Of a stretch of DNA of 64,000 nucleotides, positions 36,697-49,300 are shown in pieces. The DNA is from Haberlea rhodopensis (lineage: Eukaryota; Streptophyta; Magnoliopsida; Lamiales; Gesneriaceae). The DNA lies in the NCBI GenBank assembly GCA_907163345.1, contig CAJQUN010001136.1:38008-102007 (forward strand), written 5' to 3'. The notes under the pieces are model-generated. The model saw nothing but the letters and a program-made list of their open reading frames with translations, had not been told where the DNA came from and did not search any database. A program made the position numbers and the translations under genes. Position 1 is the first letter of the stretch. Each line of letters begins with the position of its first letter.

Positions 36697-37558
36697 GATT
36701 GTCATTATAATATATATATATATTATGATTATTATATATAGATTATTTTTATATGAATAATATCGTTAATAATAATAATAATATTATTATATATATAAAT
36801 ATATGTATATATATATGCATATATATATACACATATATATATATATATATATATTATATTATATTAGGATTATTAGAAATATTATTATGATTTTATTATT
36901 ATTATTATAGAGATAGGATTATTATTTTGTACATAGATATATTAATGGTAGATATATTACATATAGAGACAGATACAGATAGAGGAGAGGAGAAGGAGGA
37001 TAGAGAGGAGAAGATAGGAGAGAAGAAGAATAAGAAGAATTAGGATATAGATATTATTATGATTTTATTAGAGATAAATAAATAGAGATATTAATGGTAT
37101 TATTTATCTATTACATATATAGATATATATATAGATAGATCTACAGAGACATCTACAAGAAAGATATTACAATTATTATATATATTATTCTCTAATAATT
37201 TAATTATTCTTATAATCTATATATTATTCTTATTATTATTATATACATATGTATATATGTATATATACATATGTAATTATTTTTGTTATATATCTATATT
37301 ATTTTACTATTTTAAATTATTATATGATTATGTATTATTATTAATAATAATAATATTAAGATATTAATAAAATAATAATATTAAATTATTATTATATAAT
37401 ACTGAGGGTATTTTAGACATTACACCAAATAATAAATTTCATCAACCACCTTATCCTCAAACCAAACACCAAATAACTTATCACACATTATTTTTACAAT
37501 CATTTCACAATTTTTAATCTTTACATTACTTATCCTATCCTTCAAACCAAATGGTACC
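36405..37558. mobile_element. Tourist-like MITE, copy 2, with different core
   Basis: It has the same ends and TTA flanks (36402-36404, 37559-37561) as 27714-28784. The outer ~500 bp (left) and ~250 bp (right) match. The centre (about 36890-37300) is purine-rich (GAGAGGAGAAGGAGG) where copy 1 is pyrimidine-rich. Confidence 0.65.
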
Positions 37559-37561
37559 TTA

Positions 37562-38582
37562 CAAGCTTATTTTAATGGTGTCACATTCGGAAAAATGTAT
37601 CAAGTTCGAGTCTTGTATAAAATATTTTAAAAAATCTCCCGATGAAATAAAATACAGGTTGGGATAGTTGCCTTACGTGTTTCAAAATCTTTTGCATGTA
37701 GCATGTAAGCTTATTGAATTCTAATTGATTTACTTGTTGTATATCGACGGTTGGATTTCTTTCATTTACGTATATTATTCTGTGCATTGAAAATGAATGC
37801 CGTATCAAATGGTCTAGTTTAATCAAAAAAAATTATTTTAAAATTTTAAAATTAAAATCAAATAAGCTTCTGTGAATATTTAAACGAGACTTGGTGCCCG
37901 TAAGGTATGCTAAGTATTTAGCACTTCTCCTGAGTGCATTGCGCTCATGGTAGATTTAACGATCTATATTGATTTTGTTAGAAAAATTTTGTATGGATCG
38001 AGGGTCGATCTCGGTCAATGCATCAACACACACATACATATATGTGTATTTATACGTGTGTGTTGATGCATGGACCAAGATTCACAATGCATTTCTTTGG
38101 TGGTTGAATGATGCAAAGCTTGAAAACCCACAAACTTCGGTCACCTTGGATAAAAAAAGAAGAAGGTGAAACTCATCAAAGACGTGATTATTTGTGATAC
38201 TAGGAAGAACAACTTACAAAAAGGTAATTTTAAATTTTTTTTATTTAAAGATAAATTTTAATTTTTTTTTACTTATATCAATACTATCATCCACTAAAAA
38301 ATTAACTTATATGCATACAAAATTTTCAATATTTATTAGTACTAATAAGAAGAAAAAACAAAAAAGAACCAGTCCTATGATTTGGTTTAGTTTTTATTTT
38401 GATCTTTTAACTAAACAAGTTTCAGTTTTGTATAATCATTTTAGTTCACTTGCAAGTTTAGTGGTCTTTTCATTGAGCTGTTGACGTGCTCTGACGTGGC
38501 GTGGGACACATCAACAATGATCATCTATCAAGTAACGCATACATAAAAGGATAGTAACATAAGAAAAGATATATATACTAAG
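37562..38582. other. Duplicated non-coding block, copy 2
   Basis: It is the partner of 28788-29805. No gene recognised. Confidence 0.5.
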
Positions 38583-38590
38583 TGTAAGGA

Positions 38591-40129
38591 CCCTAGTTTC
38601 TTAAGTGCGGATTAAAGGCATAATTAGAGCTAACATACATTTCAGAGTATAAAAGTTCGTGTTGAGACTTTGAGCCTTAAGAATTACATGCCAAGTTAAG
38701 GACTTTCAAATGGATTAATTACATTCTCTAACAAATGAATGTTATTCACTATAGCTTTACACTACTCCTAGAGTAGACACTATACAAAATAATCATGTCC
38801 TTCCTTATCAAAAGCGTTCTTCACAAGCTCACCGCCTCAACCCGCCTTAGCCCCTTTATCATGCCAAATGTACCTACAAGACAACCCCCAAAACACGAGT
38901 ATATAATAATCCATATTCAACACAATATGAATATAAGGCGTAAATGCATAAACCATAATAAAATACTTCCTGTTTTTCCCATGCATTTTAAACTCTCCCT
39001 TTTTGGTTGTCCCTGTACCATAACTCATGAGTATAATCAATAGATTATTTAATGGTTCTACACATGTCATGACATAACACCATTTCATTATCATCAATCA
39101 CAAATCCCTAGTCTGTTATAATAGTGTATTTTAATGCACCTCGCTTGTCATGACAGCGGCACTAATACCCCTCGCTTCGACATATTAGCGGCATTGAATA
39201 ACCTCGCGCAAATGCGACATGCAATACCATCGCTTCAACATTTGGAGGCAAATATTCTTTCCTTGCTACAATATGCCAGCGGCAAGTATTCTATCATCGC
39301 TTCAAGTGACAGCGGCAAAGCATTAAAATCATCACTCTATATAACCATGACTCATGAGATGTGCACCAAACAATCATCATATACATATGAAATCATAATG
39401 CATAATTCAACATGTATTTGCATCCACAATGCACAATTCCATATATACTTGCATCCATAATGCATATTCAAGTGAGTATATAAGATACATGTACCCTTGG
39501 GTGTCCGTACGTCTCTCTACGTACCTTTCCAAAAGTAGGATTTGGTGTGACTTCACTTCCTTGGCTGTGTCGCCACTTGGGATGGTTCTACACAATCACA
39601 CAAACCAATATTAGAAACCAAATAATAGTTCAATACCAAAAATCCCACAAAATAATCAAAACATATCATTCTGGCATCTCGCGATCGATCGCTGTGGAGC
39701 CCCGATCGATCGCGAGGTCCAGCAGCCGAGAATGCCACTTTCTGGCGCTAGGCGATCGATCGCCATTTTTTAGGCGATCGATCGCTCGCCTCACTGATCG
39801 ATCGCCCCATCATGGCGATCGATCGCCAGCCACATCAATCGCGTACTGCCCGCATGCGATCGATCGCCATTTCATGGGCGATCGATCGCCGCTGTCTGAC
39901 CTCCAAAAATCACCATTAATGCACCTCAAACACTTCTCAAAGCATACCAACACTCATACCATCAAACCAACAACATACAACCACTAGAAACCTTCAAAAG
40001 ACACCTCAAAACTACCAAAAATCCAACACCCAACCAAAAATAATACCAACCCAAAACAAACCCATCTCAAAACAACAAACACCATTTCAAATCCAAACCA
40101 AACATCATTAAAACATCAAGGAGGGTTCC
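38591..40129. repeat. 1.5-kb internal duplication of LTR-B, unit 1
   Basis: From CTAGTTTCTTAAGTGCGG to AAGGAGGGTTCC. It is followed directly by unit 2. The first copy of the large duplication has only one unit (29806-31350). Confidence 0.85.
39678..39890. repeat. GCGATCGATCGC palindrome cluster 2
   Basis: Eight to nine CGATCGATCG sites with the same spacing as cluster 1. Confidence 0.88.
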
Positions 40130-41661
40130 CTAGTCCCTTAAGTGCGGATTAAAGGCATAATTAGAGCTAACATACATTTCAGAGTATAAAAGTTCGTGTT
40201 GAGACTTTGAGCCTTAAGAATTACATGCCAAGTTAAGGACTTTCAAATGGATTAATTACATTCTCTAACAAATGAATGTTATTCACTATAGCTTTACACT
40301 ACTCCTAGAGTAGACAGTATACAAAATAATCCTGTCCTTCCTTATCAAAAGCGTTCTTCACGAGCTCACCGCCTCAACCCGCCTTAGCCCCTTTATCATG
40401 CCAAAATGTACCTACAAGGACAACCCCAAAAACATGAGAATATAATAATCCATATTCAACACAATATGAATATAAGGCGTAAATGCATAAACCGTAATAA
40501 AACACTTCCTGTTTTTCCCATGCATTTTAAACGCTCTCTTTTTGGTTGTCCCTGTACCATAACTCATGAGTATAATCAATAGATTATTTAATGGTTCTAC
40601 ACATGTCATGACATAACACCATTTCATTATCACTAATCACCAATCCCTAGTCTGTTATAATAGTGTATTTTAATGCACCTCGCTTGTCAAGACAGCGGCA
40701 CTAATACCCCTCGCTTCGACATATTAGCGGCATTGAATAACCTTGCGCAAATGCGACATGCGACATGCGGCAATACCCTCGCTTCAATATTTGGCGGCAA
40801 ATATTCTTTCCTCGCTACTTTATGACAGCGGCAAGTATTCTATCATCGCTTCAAGTGACAGCGGCAAAGCATTAAAATCATCACTCTATATAACCATGAC
40901 TCATGTGATGTGCACCAAACAATCATCATATACATATGAAATCATAATGCATAATTCAACATGTATTTGCATCCACAATGCACAATTCCATATATACTTG
41001 CATCCACAATGCATATTCAAGTGAGTATATAAGATACATGTACCCTTGGGTGCCCGTACGTCTCTCTACGTACCTTTCCAAAAGTAGGATTTGGTGTGAC
41101 TTCACTTCCTTGGCTGTGTCGCCACCTGGGATGGTTCTACACAATCACACAAACCAATATTAGAAGCCAAATAATAGTACAATACCAAAAATCCCACAAA
41201 ATAATCAAAACATATCATTCTGGCATCTCGCGATCGATCGCTGTGGAGCCCCGATCGATCGCGAGGTCCAGCAGCCGAGAATGCCACTTTCTGGCGCTAG
41301 GCGATCAATCGCCATTTTTGAGGCGATCGATCGCTCGCCCCATCATGGCGATCGATCGCCAGCCACAGCAATCGCGTACTGTCCGCGTGCGATCGATCGC
41401 CATTTCTTGGGCGATCGATCGCCGCTGTCTGTACCTCCAAAAATCACCATTAATGCACCTCAAACACTTCTCAAAACATACCAACACTCATACCGTCAAA
41501 CCAACAACATACAACCACTAGAAACCTTCAAAATAAACCTCAAAACTACCAAAAATCCAACACCCAACCAAAAATAATACCAACCCAAAACAAACCCATC
41601 TCAAAACAACAAACACCATTTCAAATCCAAACCAAACACCATTAAAACATCAAGGAGGGTT
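40130..41661. repeat. 1.5-kb internal duplication of LTR-B, unit 2
   Basis: From CTAGTCCCTTAAGTGCGG to AAGGAGGGTTCC. The junction with unit 1 shares only a few bases (CC/CTAG). Confidence 0.85.
41230..41425. repeat. GCGATCGATCGC palindrome cluster 3
   Basis: It is the same cluster with one site mutated (GCGATCAATCGC) and one short unit missing compared with cluster 2. Confidence 0.88.
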
Positions 41662-42259
41662 CCATACCTCTTATGGACTCTAAATCTCCCCAAGAATCTC
41701 ACCAACCAAGCTTTTGCAAAGATTTCTCCTCCTCTTTTAAGCCAATTTCGAAAATGGTGAGGGGATAGGCTTTGGAAGAGTGATTTGGGGATTGGTAAAG
41801 TGATAGAAAAAGTGGGGTTAGTGGGGTATAAGTTTTATAATTAAAACATGTACCCCAAAATTTAGCATGATGTATAAAATACCCCAACATGATATTTTAA
41901 GAGCAGTTTACCAAAATGCACCAAAACCTCAATTAAATCCATGCTTTCCAATTAATTAACAACCCACACAAATAAACCATGTTAACACCCAATTTCCCAA
42001 CATACACATCATGCACCCTGAAATGCATTACCAGGTCACGCCCACCATGTGACTAAGCATTTCGCCATTATAATTAATTCCAACACATTAAATTAATTAT
42101 CACCATAAATAATCACATAATCATAATTAATGCCCAAATTGTAATTAATTATTTCGGGGATATCACACGAAGCAAAAGTGGGAGCTATCCTGACCAACCA
42201 GCCGCAAAGAAAAGAATGCACATGTTACTCCCCAAACCCGTGCACTCTACCCATACATC

Positions 42260-42374
42260 TGTTGGGATATGCCCTAAGACAACACATTAGATGATTGATT
42301 TTGACATACAATGTAATATGATTTTATTAAAGGCAATTCATTATTAATATTATTCAAATATCTATGTAATATGA

Positions 42375-42410
<36 letters not shown>

Positions 42411-43520
42411 GTCTTGAGAATAATATTGTATTATTCTTAAAGATTGTCCCTAGTCAAGTATATCATGAATTATGATAATGATACTGCATTGAGACTAGTA
42501 TGTACTGATATATGAATTGTTCATGGATATGAGATATCAAATCAGCATACGGGTACATGTTGGAGAACAATGTACTGGACAGATCCACCATGAGAATGCT
42601 ACATGGATAGTTATATGAATGTCATAAGCAATTCTCTTAGTGATATTAATGTATGTAATCCTTACGACTTGAGATCACCAGAGATCCCAACATAAGGAGT
42701 TGTGTATCTTGATATTGTTAAACGTTACCTGTAACAGGGTAAACTATAAATACAATCATTGGATACACCATGAATTATGTAGAGGGATGTTGAGTGATCA
42801 AGATATGATTTGTCCCTCCTATATAACACGAGAATTGTTTGGGCCTTGATCAAGTGAGACTAAAATGCATGGCAATGCTCGAATAGGACAAAGGGATTAA
42901 GTTACATGGTGAATATTATCACAAGCCATAGGTTATGTCGAGTCAATGACATTCTTGTAACTTGGGTAGCTTTGATGTGTTGCTAGATACCGCTCTTTGC
43001 TTGTGACATAGAATGAGATTTTATATCATTGCCAACGTTGCAAGAACCTAACGGATCGCACAAAAGATTAATCGATAAAGGGAGATAAAATTCATTGGTT
43101 GAATTAAGTTGATTAGAAAGAGTTCTAGTCATATAATTATATATATAATGATATATATATAGAGAGTGCGCATGAGCTAAGGGTTTTTCGGAAAAACCCT
43201 AATCAATATACGCCGCTTTATTAATATCTATACAAATATATCAGAGTTGTGAGGTTGAGGCATCAGAAAATATAAGATTTTTCTAAAACCTAAACCTAAA
43301 CCTAAAGCCCGTTCGAAGAGTTCGGAGGAGGCAACCATCACCTTTGTTTGGTGTGGCTCATCCCTTTCACGGTTGAAGATCAAGTCTAGCAACTTGTTCT
43401 TCAACATCCCTTAGTCGATTTGATCGTGTGGATACCGTAGAGGCAAAACTAGAAAAGTTTTGCTCCTGACTCGAGGAGGAATATGCATCAAACACGCTAC
43501 AAATGTATAATTCTCGACAC
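42260..43520 (+). repeat. Possible Copia-type LTR or LTR fragment
   Basis: It begins TGTTGGGATATGCCCTAAG, an opening I associate with plant Copia LTRs. It contains a (TA)n run (42379-42406) and a telomere-box-like AAACCTAAACCTAAACC at 43286-43302. I could not fix its right end, a partner LTR, a primer site or target duplication. Confidence 0.35.
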
Positions 43521-43550
43521 CCGATATGAATACTCCGTATAGGTCCATGG

Positions 43551-44681
43551 ATGGAATCCAAATATTTTATTCCGCTGCATTGTATGCATGTTGGATTCCT
43601 AACAACATCCTCATGCCGAGCGGCGGGGTTGCTGCACAACCACTGCCGAGACAAAAGAAATTGCCATATCATCGCAAGGAGCCCCTGCGGAAAAGACAAG
43701 GCATCACCGCCGAACCCATCAACACCATCCAAATCACCACCAAGGCTGATCCACCCATCGAAATCGCCGTCGACAGCACCGAGTCAACCGTTGGGTCCAA
43801 TCGCACCACCCAAAGCATCAATCTCGCCTATCTCCCCACAGTGACAGAGACCACCACAAGCACCTTTGCCTAACCGCCCCCGTTGTCAATCCCTCTTCCA
43901 GCGCCACCTCAAAACCAAGACATCCACCTAACTAGGGATGGCAATGGGGCGGGTCCAAACCCGGACCCGTATTGAACCCGACCCGCCGGGGCGGGTCCAA
44001 ACCCGTTTCAACCGGGTTTGGAAGCGGGGCGGGGCGGGTCCTGGGATTGGCTGAACCCGCCCCGCACCCGCCCCGCTATGCATTTTTTAATTTTTTTTAA
44101 AAAAAAATTAATATTGAATATACATTTCACTTCTTTGATTGTACAATAATGTGTTATTGTTTAATTTCATATCAAAATTCATGTGTTTATGGTAAAGAAG
44201 TTGAACATTTTGAATGGAATAAAAACTAAATAATAAATATTTGCTAGTTTAAAGATAGTTTTACGATGCTTATTATAAATATTTACTAGAGGAAAACATT
44301 AAATTCAATCTCAAAACTCAATTTTTGTGTTTCAAAATTAATTTCTACCAAATTTTTTTTTTGTATAAAAAAAAATTGCTTGCGGGGCGGGGCGGGTAAA
44401 CCCGCGAACCCGACGGGTCTAAGCGAGGCGGGGTGGGTATGGGTTTTATGTGTAGCGGGGCGGGTCCTGGGATTGGCCAAACCCGTCCCAAACCCGCCCC
44501 GTTGCCATCCCTACACCTAACCCTCTACCATGTCCAAATCCACCATCAACCCCACCTCCGAAGGCACCGCCTGCACTGAAACCCCCACCATGGGTGGTTC
44601 GTGACCTCTCCAGAATGCTAGAATTGGAATTTGAAGTAGGCTTGACTTACAACAACTATTCGGAAGCATGACACTAATGGT
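43551..44681 (+). pseudogene. Degenerate proline-rich coding stretch, split by a MITE
   Basis: Plus-strand codons from about 43690 encode a Pro/Ser-rich sequence (PPNPSTPSKSPP, PSQPLGPIAPP) up to a TGA at 43842-43844. Beyond the MITE another frame is Pro-rich (NPPSTPPPKAPPALKPPP) and runs into WVVRDLSRMLELEFEVG before TGA at about 44670. The frames do not join cleanly. It may be a decayed gene for a proline-rich cell-wall type protein, or chance composition. I do not recognise the protein. Confidence 0.3.
43933..44513. mobile_element. hAT-type MITE, 581 bp
   Basis: Terminal inverted repeats TAGGGATGGCAATGGGGCGGG and (minus strand) TAGGGATGGCAACGGGGCGGG, one mismatch over the outer 21 bp. A perfect 8-bp target duplication CACCTAAC lies at 43925-43932 and 44514-44521. 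GC-rich ends (GGGCGGGT/ACCCGC repeats) surround an AT-rich non-coding core. This is a non-autonomous hAT derivative. It is not related in its ends to the hAT at 22558-25615. Confidence 0.93.
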
Positions 44682-44918
44682 TTCATGCATGAGTTTGTCC
44701 GTTCTACATAGCATGGATTGTTATCCTGCAGTTTTATACACATTGGGTGGAAACACTTTTTTACTTATGTAACTATGTTGTAGGTTTAAGAGGGGGTTGA
44801 AGAGGAAACCTTTGGCTTTGATCAAGAAGCTGCGCAAGGCTGTAAGTGATTAGTACTCTACATTAGAGCTTTATAGATTTGAACTATTTTGTTTTTTCTT
44901 TTGCCCCCTTATCCTAGT

Positions 44919-45705
44919 TGTTATTCCCACAATTTATCTGATAATCGAATTTTAATCAGATTACAATTCTGATCCAAAATATTAAAAAAAATATACAGTT
45001 AACTTACTGTAGTAGTATGTAAATAATGTTCGAAATCTGCATAACAAAAAACTGGAACATGAGGAGGCCACAGCAAGCCGTGTGCCCGTCAAATTTTCCC
45101 GCATACAAGCTTCTGGCCTCCTGGACAAGAGAGTTCCAAGGTACAACGCCCAATCGCCTCTGTTTGGAATGAAGCAGTCCGAGCAGACTCACTTGAACAC
45201 TAGTGTATGTAGCACTCTTAAATGTCTGAAATATATGAGTGAACAATTTTTGGGATGCTTGAAAACTAAAGCTGGTGCAGCTTATATAGCTGTTGCAGCA
45301 GACGTCTCAAAGGTCAAAAAAATCAATGCAAGGTTAGTGGGGTAACTAATGAGTCTCTACCTTAATCACATATTTAAGCCTTCCACTTAAATCAGATTAA
45401 TTCAATTTAAATCTCACATTTAAATCAGACTAATTTAGTATTAATCGGGATATGAAAAATCAGGAATATGAAAATACACTTCTTCCTAGAAATTCGAGTA
45501 GTAAAAAGATAAGGCTGCCTTCGCTGCAGCGACATGCGCGAAGCAGCGCGGTGCGGCGAGCGGGCCGGACGGACGGACGGACGGACGGCGCGCATGGGGC
45601 ACCCTTCTTTTCTACATTACTACACTGCAATGATTTGTTTCTCAATATAAACAAACCGCAAAGGTTTCATAAAATCAATGTGGGATTTCTAGCAATTTCA
45701 ATTCA
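44919..45705 (-). repeat. 3' LTR of Copia element
   Basis: 787 bp. It contains a GGACGGACGGACGGACGG run (45567-45588) where the other LTR has a single GGACGG. Confidence 0.85.
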
Positions 45706-46306
45706 CTTATCATTGATCCCAAACCTTGGGCTTGGGCTTTCACCTACAAGCCCCCACATGAATGCTAATGTGAAGAGATTACACAATGCACCAAAATGTA
45801 GATATGAGAGTACTTCGAGAATTTACTTTATGATGATAGGTGGTATTTAACCTTGAACATTCCTTAGTGAAATTTCATCGAATATACTTGTCAATCAGTG
45901 AACGTGATGCCTTGAACTGTTCGACGTTTTATGTATACCAAGACAACAATACTCACGTAGATTTATCTCCACGCTATTATTGGTTCTTTCGTTGTTGTCC
46001 ATTTTTGCTCTGGACTGCCTTGGATGTTTCATCAAATGCTATAGAGATTTAGTCACCGGGTCATCTCATAGAGCGGCCCCTTCACATTCGATATAGGTGA
46101 TTTCTCCTAAAGAGTGTCCTGTTATATCACACTTTAATATCTCAAGATAGAAGAATCATTAAGAGCAAAAGCTCAGCCTTCCCAAAATACAGGTTTACCA
46201 CGCTTTCATCACAGGAATAGTTAAGAAACTCAATTTCCCGAGTGCTTTGTTCGATCCCCACCACAATTCGATTTTCCCATTGAACCTGCAAATTGGACTT
46301 TACAAT

Positions 46307-49300
46307 TCAGGTTGGGTTGCCATCATGGTTAGAAATGAATTTCATGGGCTTCAATCCCATTCCCCTCGATGAAATCTCTACCCGGTCTCTCGTTAGACCT
46401 TTTGTAAATGGGTCCGCAATGTTTTCTTTAGACTTCACATAATCTAGAGAGTTAACACCGATTTTCAGTAGATTTCTCGTGGATTTATGTCTCCGGTGTA
46501 TGTGTCTAGATTTCCCATTATACACATTGTTTTGTGCTCCTCCCATAGCTGACTGACTATCACAGTGCACGATAATGGGTGGTACATGTTTTGACCACGT
46601 TTTGGAGTTTCTTGGAGAACATTCCAATGTGCTCCTCCCATAGCTGACTGACTATCACAGTGCACGATAATGGGTGGTACATGTTTTGACCACATTGGAA
46701 TGTCCTCCAAGAACTCCAAAGCCAATCAGCTTCTTCTGCAAGATCTAAAGCTATGAACTCAGTTCCATAGTTGATCTAACAATGCACGTCTGTTTGCATG
46801 ATTTCCATGAAACATCTGCACCTCCAATTATAAAGATATATCCACTCGTGGACTTTACATTCTTGGAGTCCGATGTCCAATTCGCATCCGAGTACCCTTC
46901 AATTATTGCTGGGTATCTCGTATAATGTAGTCCTTGATTAGTAGTGTGTCTTAGATATCTAAGAACTCGAACTACTGCTTTTCAGTGCTCATAACTAGAA
47001 TTCTCGTATATCTGCTCAATCTGTTGACTGAGTTAGCTATATCAGGTTTAGTGCAATCCATGAGGTACATGAGGCTACCTATGACCATAGAGTACTCAAG
47101 TTTTCGCACACCTTCTCCACGATTCTTGCAAAGATTTGACACCACCTCCATAGGTGTTCTCGCGATGGTATTATTTCCCTTGACAAACTTGTCAAGTATC
47201 TTCTCAACATAATGACTCTGGGAGAGAGAATATCCATCTGCATGTTTGGTGATCTTCATCCCAAGAATCACATATGTAAGACCTAGGTTTTATCTCAAAG
47301 TTTTGCGACAACATTTTCTTGGTAATTTTGATGTTAATGTTATTACCAACAATTATCATGTCATCCACGTAGAGACATATTATCACATAGTTTTTATTAT
47401 CTCTTTTCATGTAGACACATTTATCGCATTGGTTTGTTTCAAACCATTTGAAAGCATGACGATATCAATTTTTCGTGCCATTGTTTAGGTGCTTGTTTTA
47501 ATCCATATAAGGATTTCACAAGTCTACACACCTTTGTTTCTTTACCTGGAACTACAAACCGTTCATGCTGGTCCATGTAAACCTCATTTTCTAACTATCC
47601 GTTTAGAAAAACCGTTTTTACATCCATTTGATGGATCTCTAGGTTATATAATGCAGCAAATGCAAATATTAACCTTATCGACATTTTCCTGGATACAAGG
47701 GTGTATGTGTCGAAATAATCAACACCTTCAGTTTGTATGTAGCCTTTGACTACAAGTCTAGCCTTGTACTTATCTACCGTACCATCAGCTTTCATCTTCC
47801 TCTTGAAGATCCACTTGTGGCCTAGTGGTTTACAACCTGCAAGAAGATCCACTAGTTCCCAAGTATGATTAAGTAAGATAGATTCTATCTCACTATTCAC
47901 CGCTTCTTTCCGAAGACCAGGGTCTTGAGAGGATATTGCTTCCTTGAGAGTAGCCGGATCCTTTTCCAACAAATATGTTAGGAAATCCGAGCCAAAAGAC
48001 TTCTCTTTTCTAGCTCTTTTTCTTCGTTTAGGTGATTCTACATTCTCTTGCGAATCTCTATTCCCCACATATCTCTCAACATTGATTTCAGTCACTGTCT
48101 GAGTTTTGTGTGGAAAGATTTCCTCAAAGAATGATGCATCTCTAGCCTCAATGATAGTATTTACATGCATTTCTGCATTATCTGATTTGTGTACCAGAGA
48201 TTGATAGGCACTACTATCTTGCGCATATCCGATAAATACACAATCCACTGTCTTATGTCCTATCCTAGTCCGTTTAGGAGGAGGAATTGGTACCTTTTCT
48301 AGACATCCCCAAACCCTTAAAAACTTGTAGTTAGGTGCGCGACCTTTCCACAATTCATAAGGCGTTTTATCCAACTTTTTATGTAGTACTCTGTTTAGCA
48401 CATAGTTGGCCGAAAGCAGAGCTTCTCCCCACAAATTTCGAGGTAAGTCGGAACTTATGAGCATTGAATTCATCATTTCATTAACCGTTCTATTCTTCCT
48501 TTCAGCAATACCGTTTTTGCTCGGGAGAATAAGGAGCAGTGGTTTGATGAATCTCAGCACATAGTTGTGCAAATGGTGACTCATATTCACCGCCTCGATC
48601 ACTTCGAAGAATTTTAATCTTTTTATCAATTTGATTCTCCACTTCATTCTTGTAGTGAATGAACATATCAATTGCTTCGTCTTTACTTCTCATTAAGTAG
48701 ACATAACAATATCTTGTACAATCATCGATAAAGGTTATGAATAATTTTTACCGCCTCTAGATTGTACATACTTTAGATCACATACATCCGTATGGATCAA
48801 GTTTAACGGTCCAGTGCTTCGCTCAATTGAGTGGAATGAAGACTTGGTTAATTTGGTTTCTACACAAGTCTCACACTTGTGTTTATGATTGATGTTAAAT
48901 TTAGGTAATATATTAAGAGGCATTAGCCTTTGTAAGGACTTATAATTCACATGTCATAATCTACCATGCCACAAATGTAAAGACTCACAAGAATAGTCAA
49001 ACTTTAAAGTTTTATTAGCCACATTGACAACATTCATTACATTATTTTTACTTGTGCTAGCCTCATATGCTGCATTAACATCAACCTCAACCTCTACACT
49101 AGACTTAGCCTTAGGAGCTAAAGTCATTACAATCATCTTGAGAGGTTATTGGCCAAGTAGCCTTTGCCTACGAACATACCACCCTTGGACGGAATGACTT
49201 TGTCGGATTCAAACACGAGCCGAAAACCTTTCTTGTTCAGCACTGCTCCGAAAATGAGATTATTTCGGATCTCTGGCACGTGGAGCACCTCGGTAAGAGT

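Larger units (their letters stand above)
31579..41880. repeat. Large tandem duplication, copy 2
   Basis: Head-to-tail partner of 19350-31578. It carries a complete LTR-A (31819-35244), a shortened plastid insertion, the MITE with a different core, the 37562-38582 block, and LTR-B. LTR-B continues past the duplicated part to 42167 and contains an extra internal duplication. It lacks the hAT element and about 800 bp around 26107-26905. Confidence 0.88.
38583..42167 (-). repeat. LTR-B, copy 2 (complete, with internal duplication)
   Basis: On the minus strand it starts TGTGATATCCCCGAAAT at 42167 and ends GGGTCCTTACA at 38583. Flanking five bases CTAAG and CGAAG match at four positions. Ends resemble those of LTR-A, and both contain GATCGATCGC segments, so the two LTRs are distant relatives in opposite orientation. 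An internal piece of about 1.54 kb is tandemly repeated (38591-40129, 40130-41661). Confidence 0.75.

Noticed and set aside
38019..38071. Imperfect palindrome around ACATATATGTGT as possible microRNA precursor
   Set aside because: Short, AT/CA-rich, duplicated with the whole block at 29240, and no miRNA-like arm structure could be supported.
30775..41577. Several 60-146 codon frames rich in Arg-Ser-Ile-Ala (DRSP, SIAR words)
   Set aside because: They read through the GCGATCGATCGC repeat, which is open on both strands; shadows of the palindrome cluster.
43367..43732. 121-codon minus-strand frame
   Set aside because: No recognisable similarity and overlaps a more plausible Pro-rich frame on the other strand; too weak to call.
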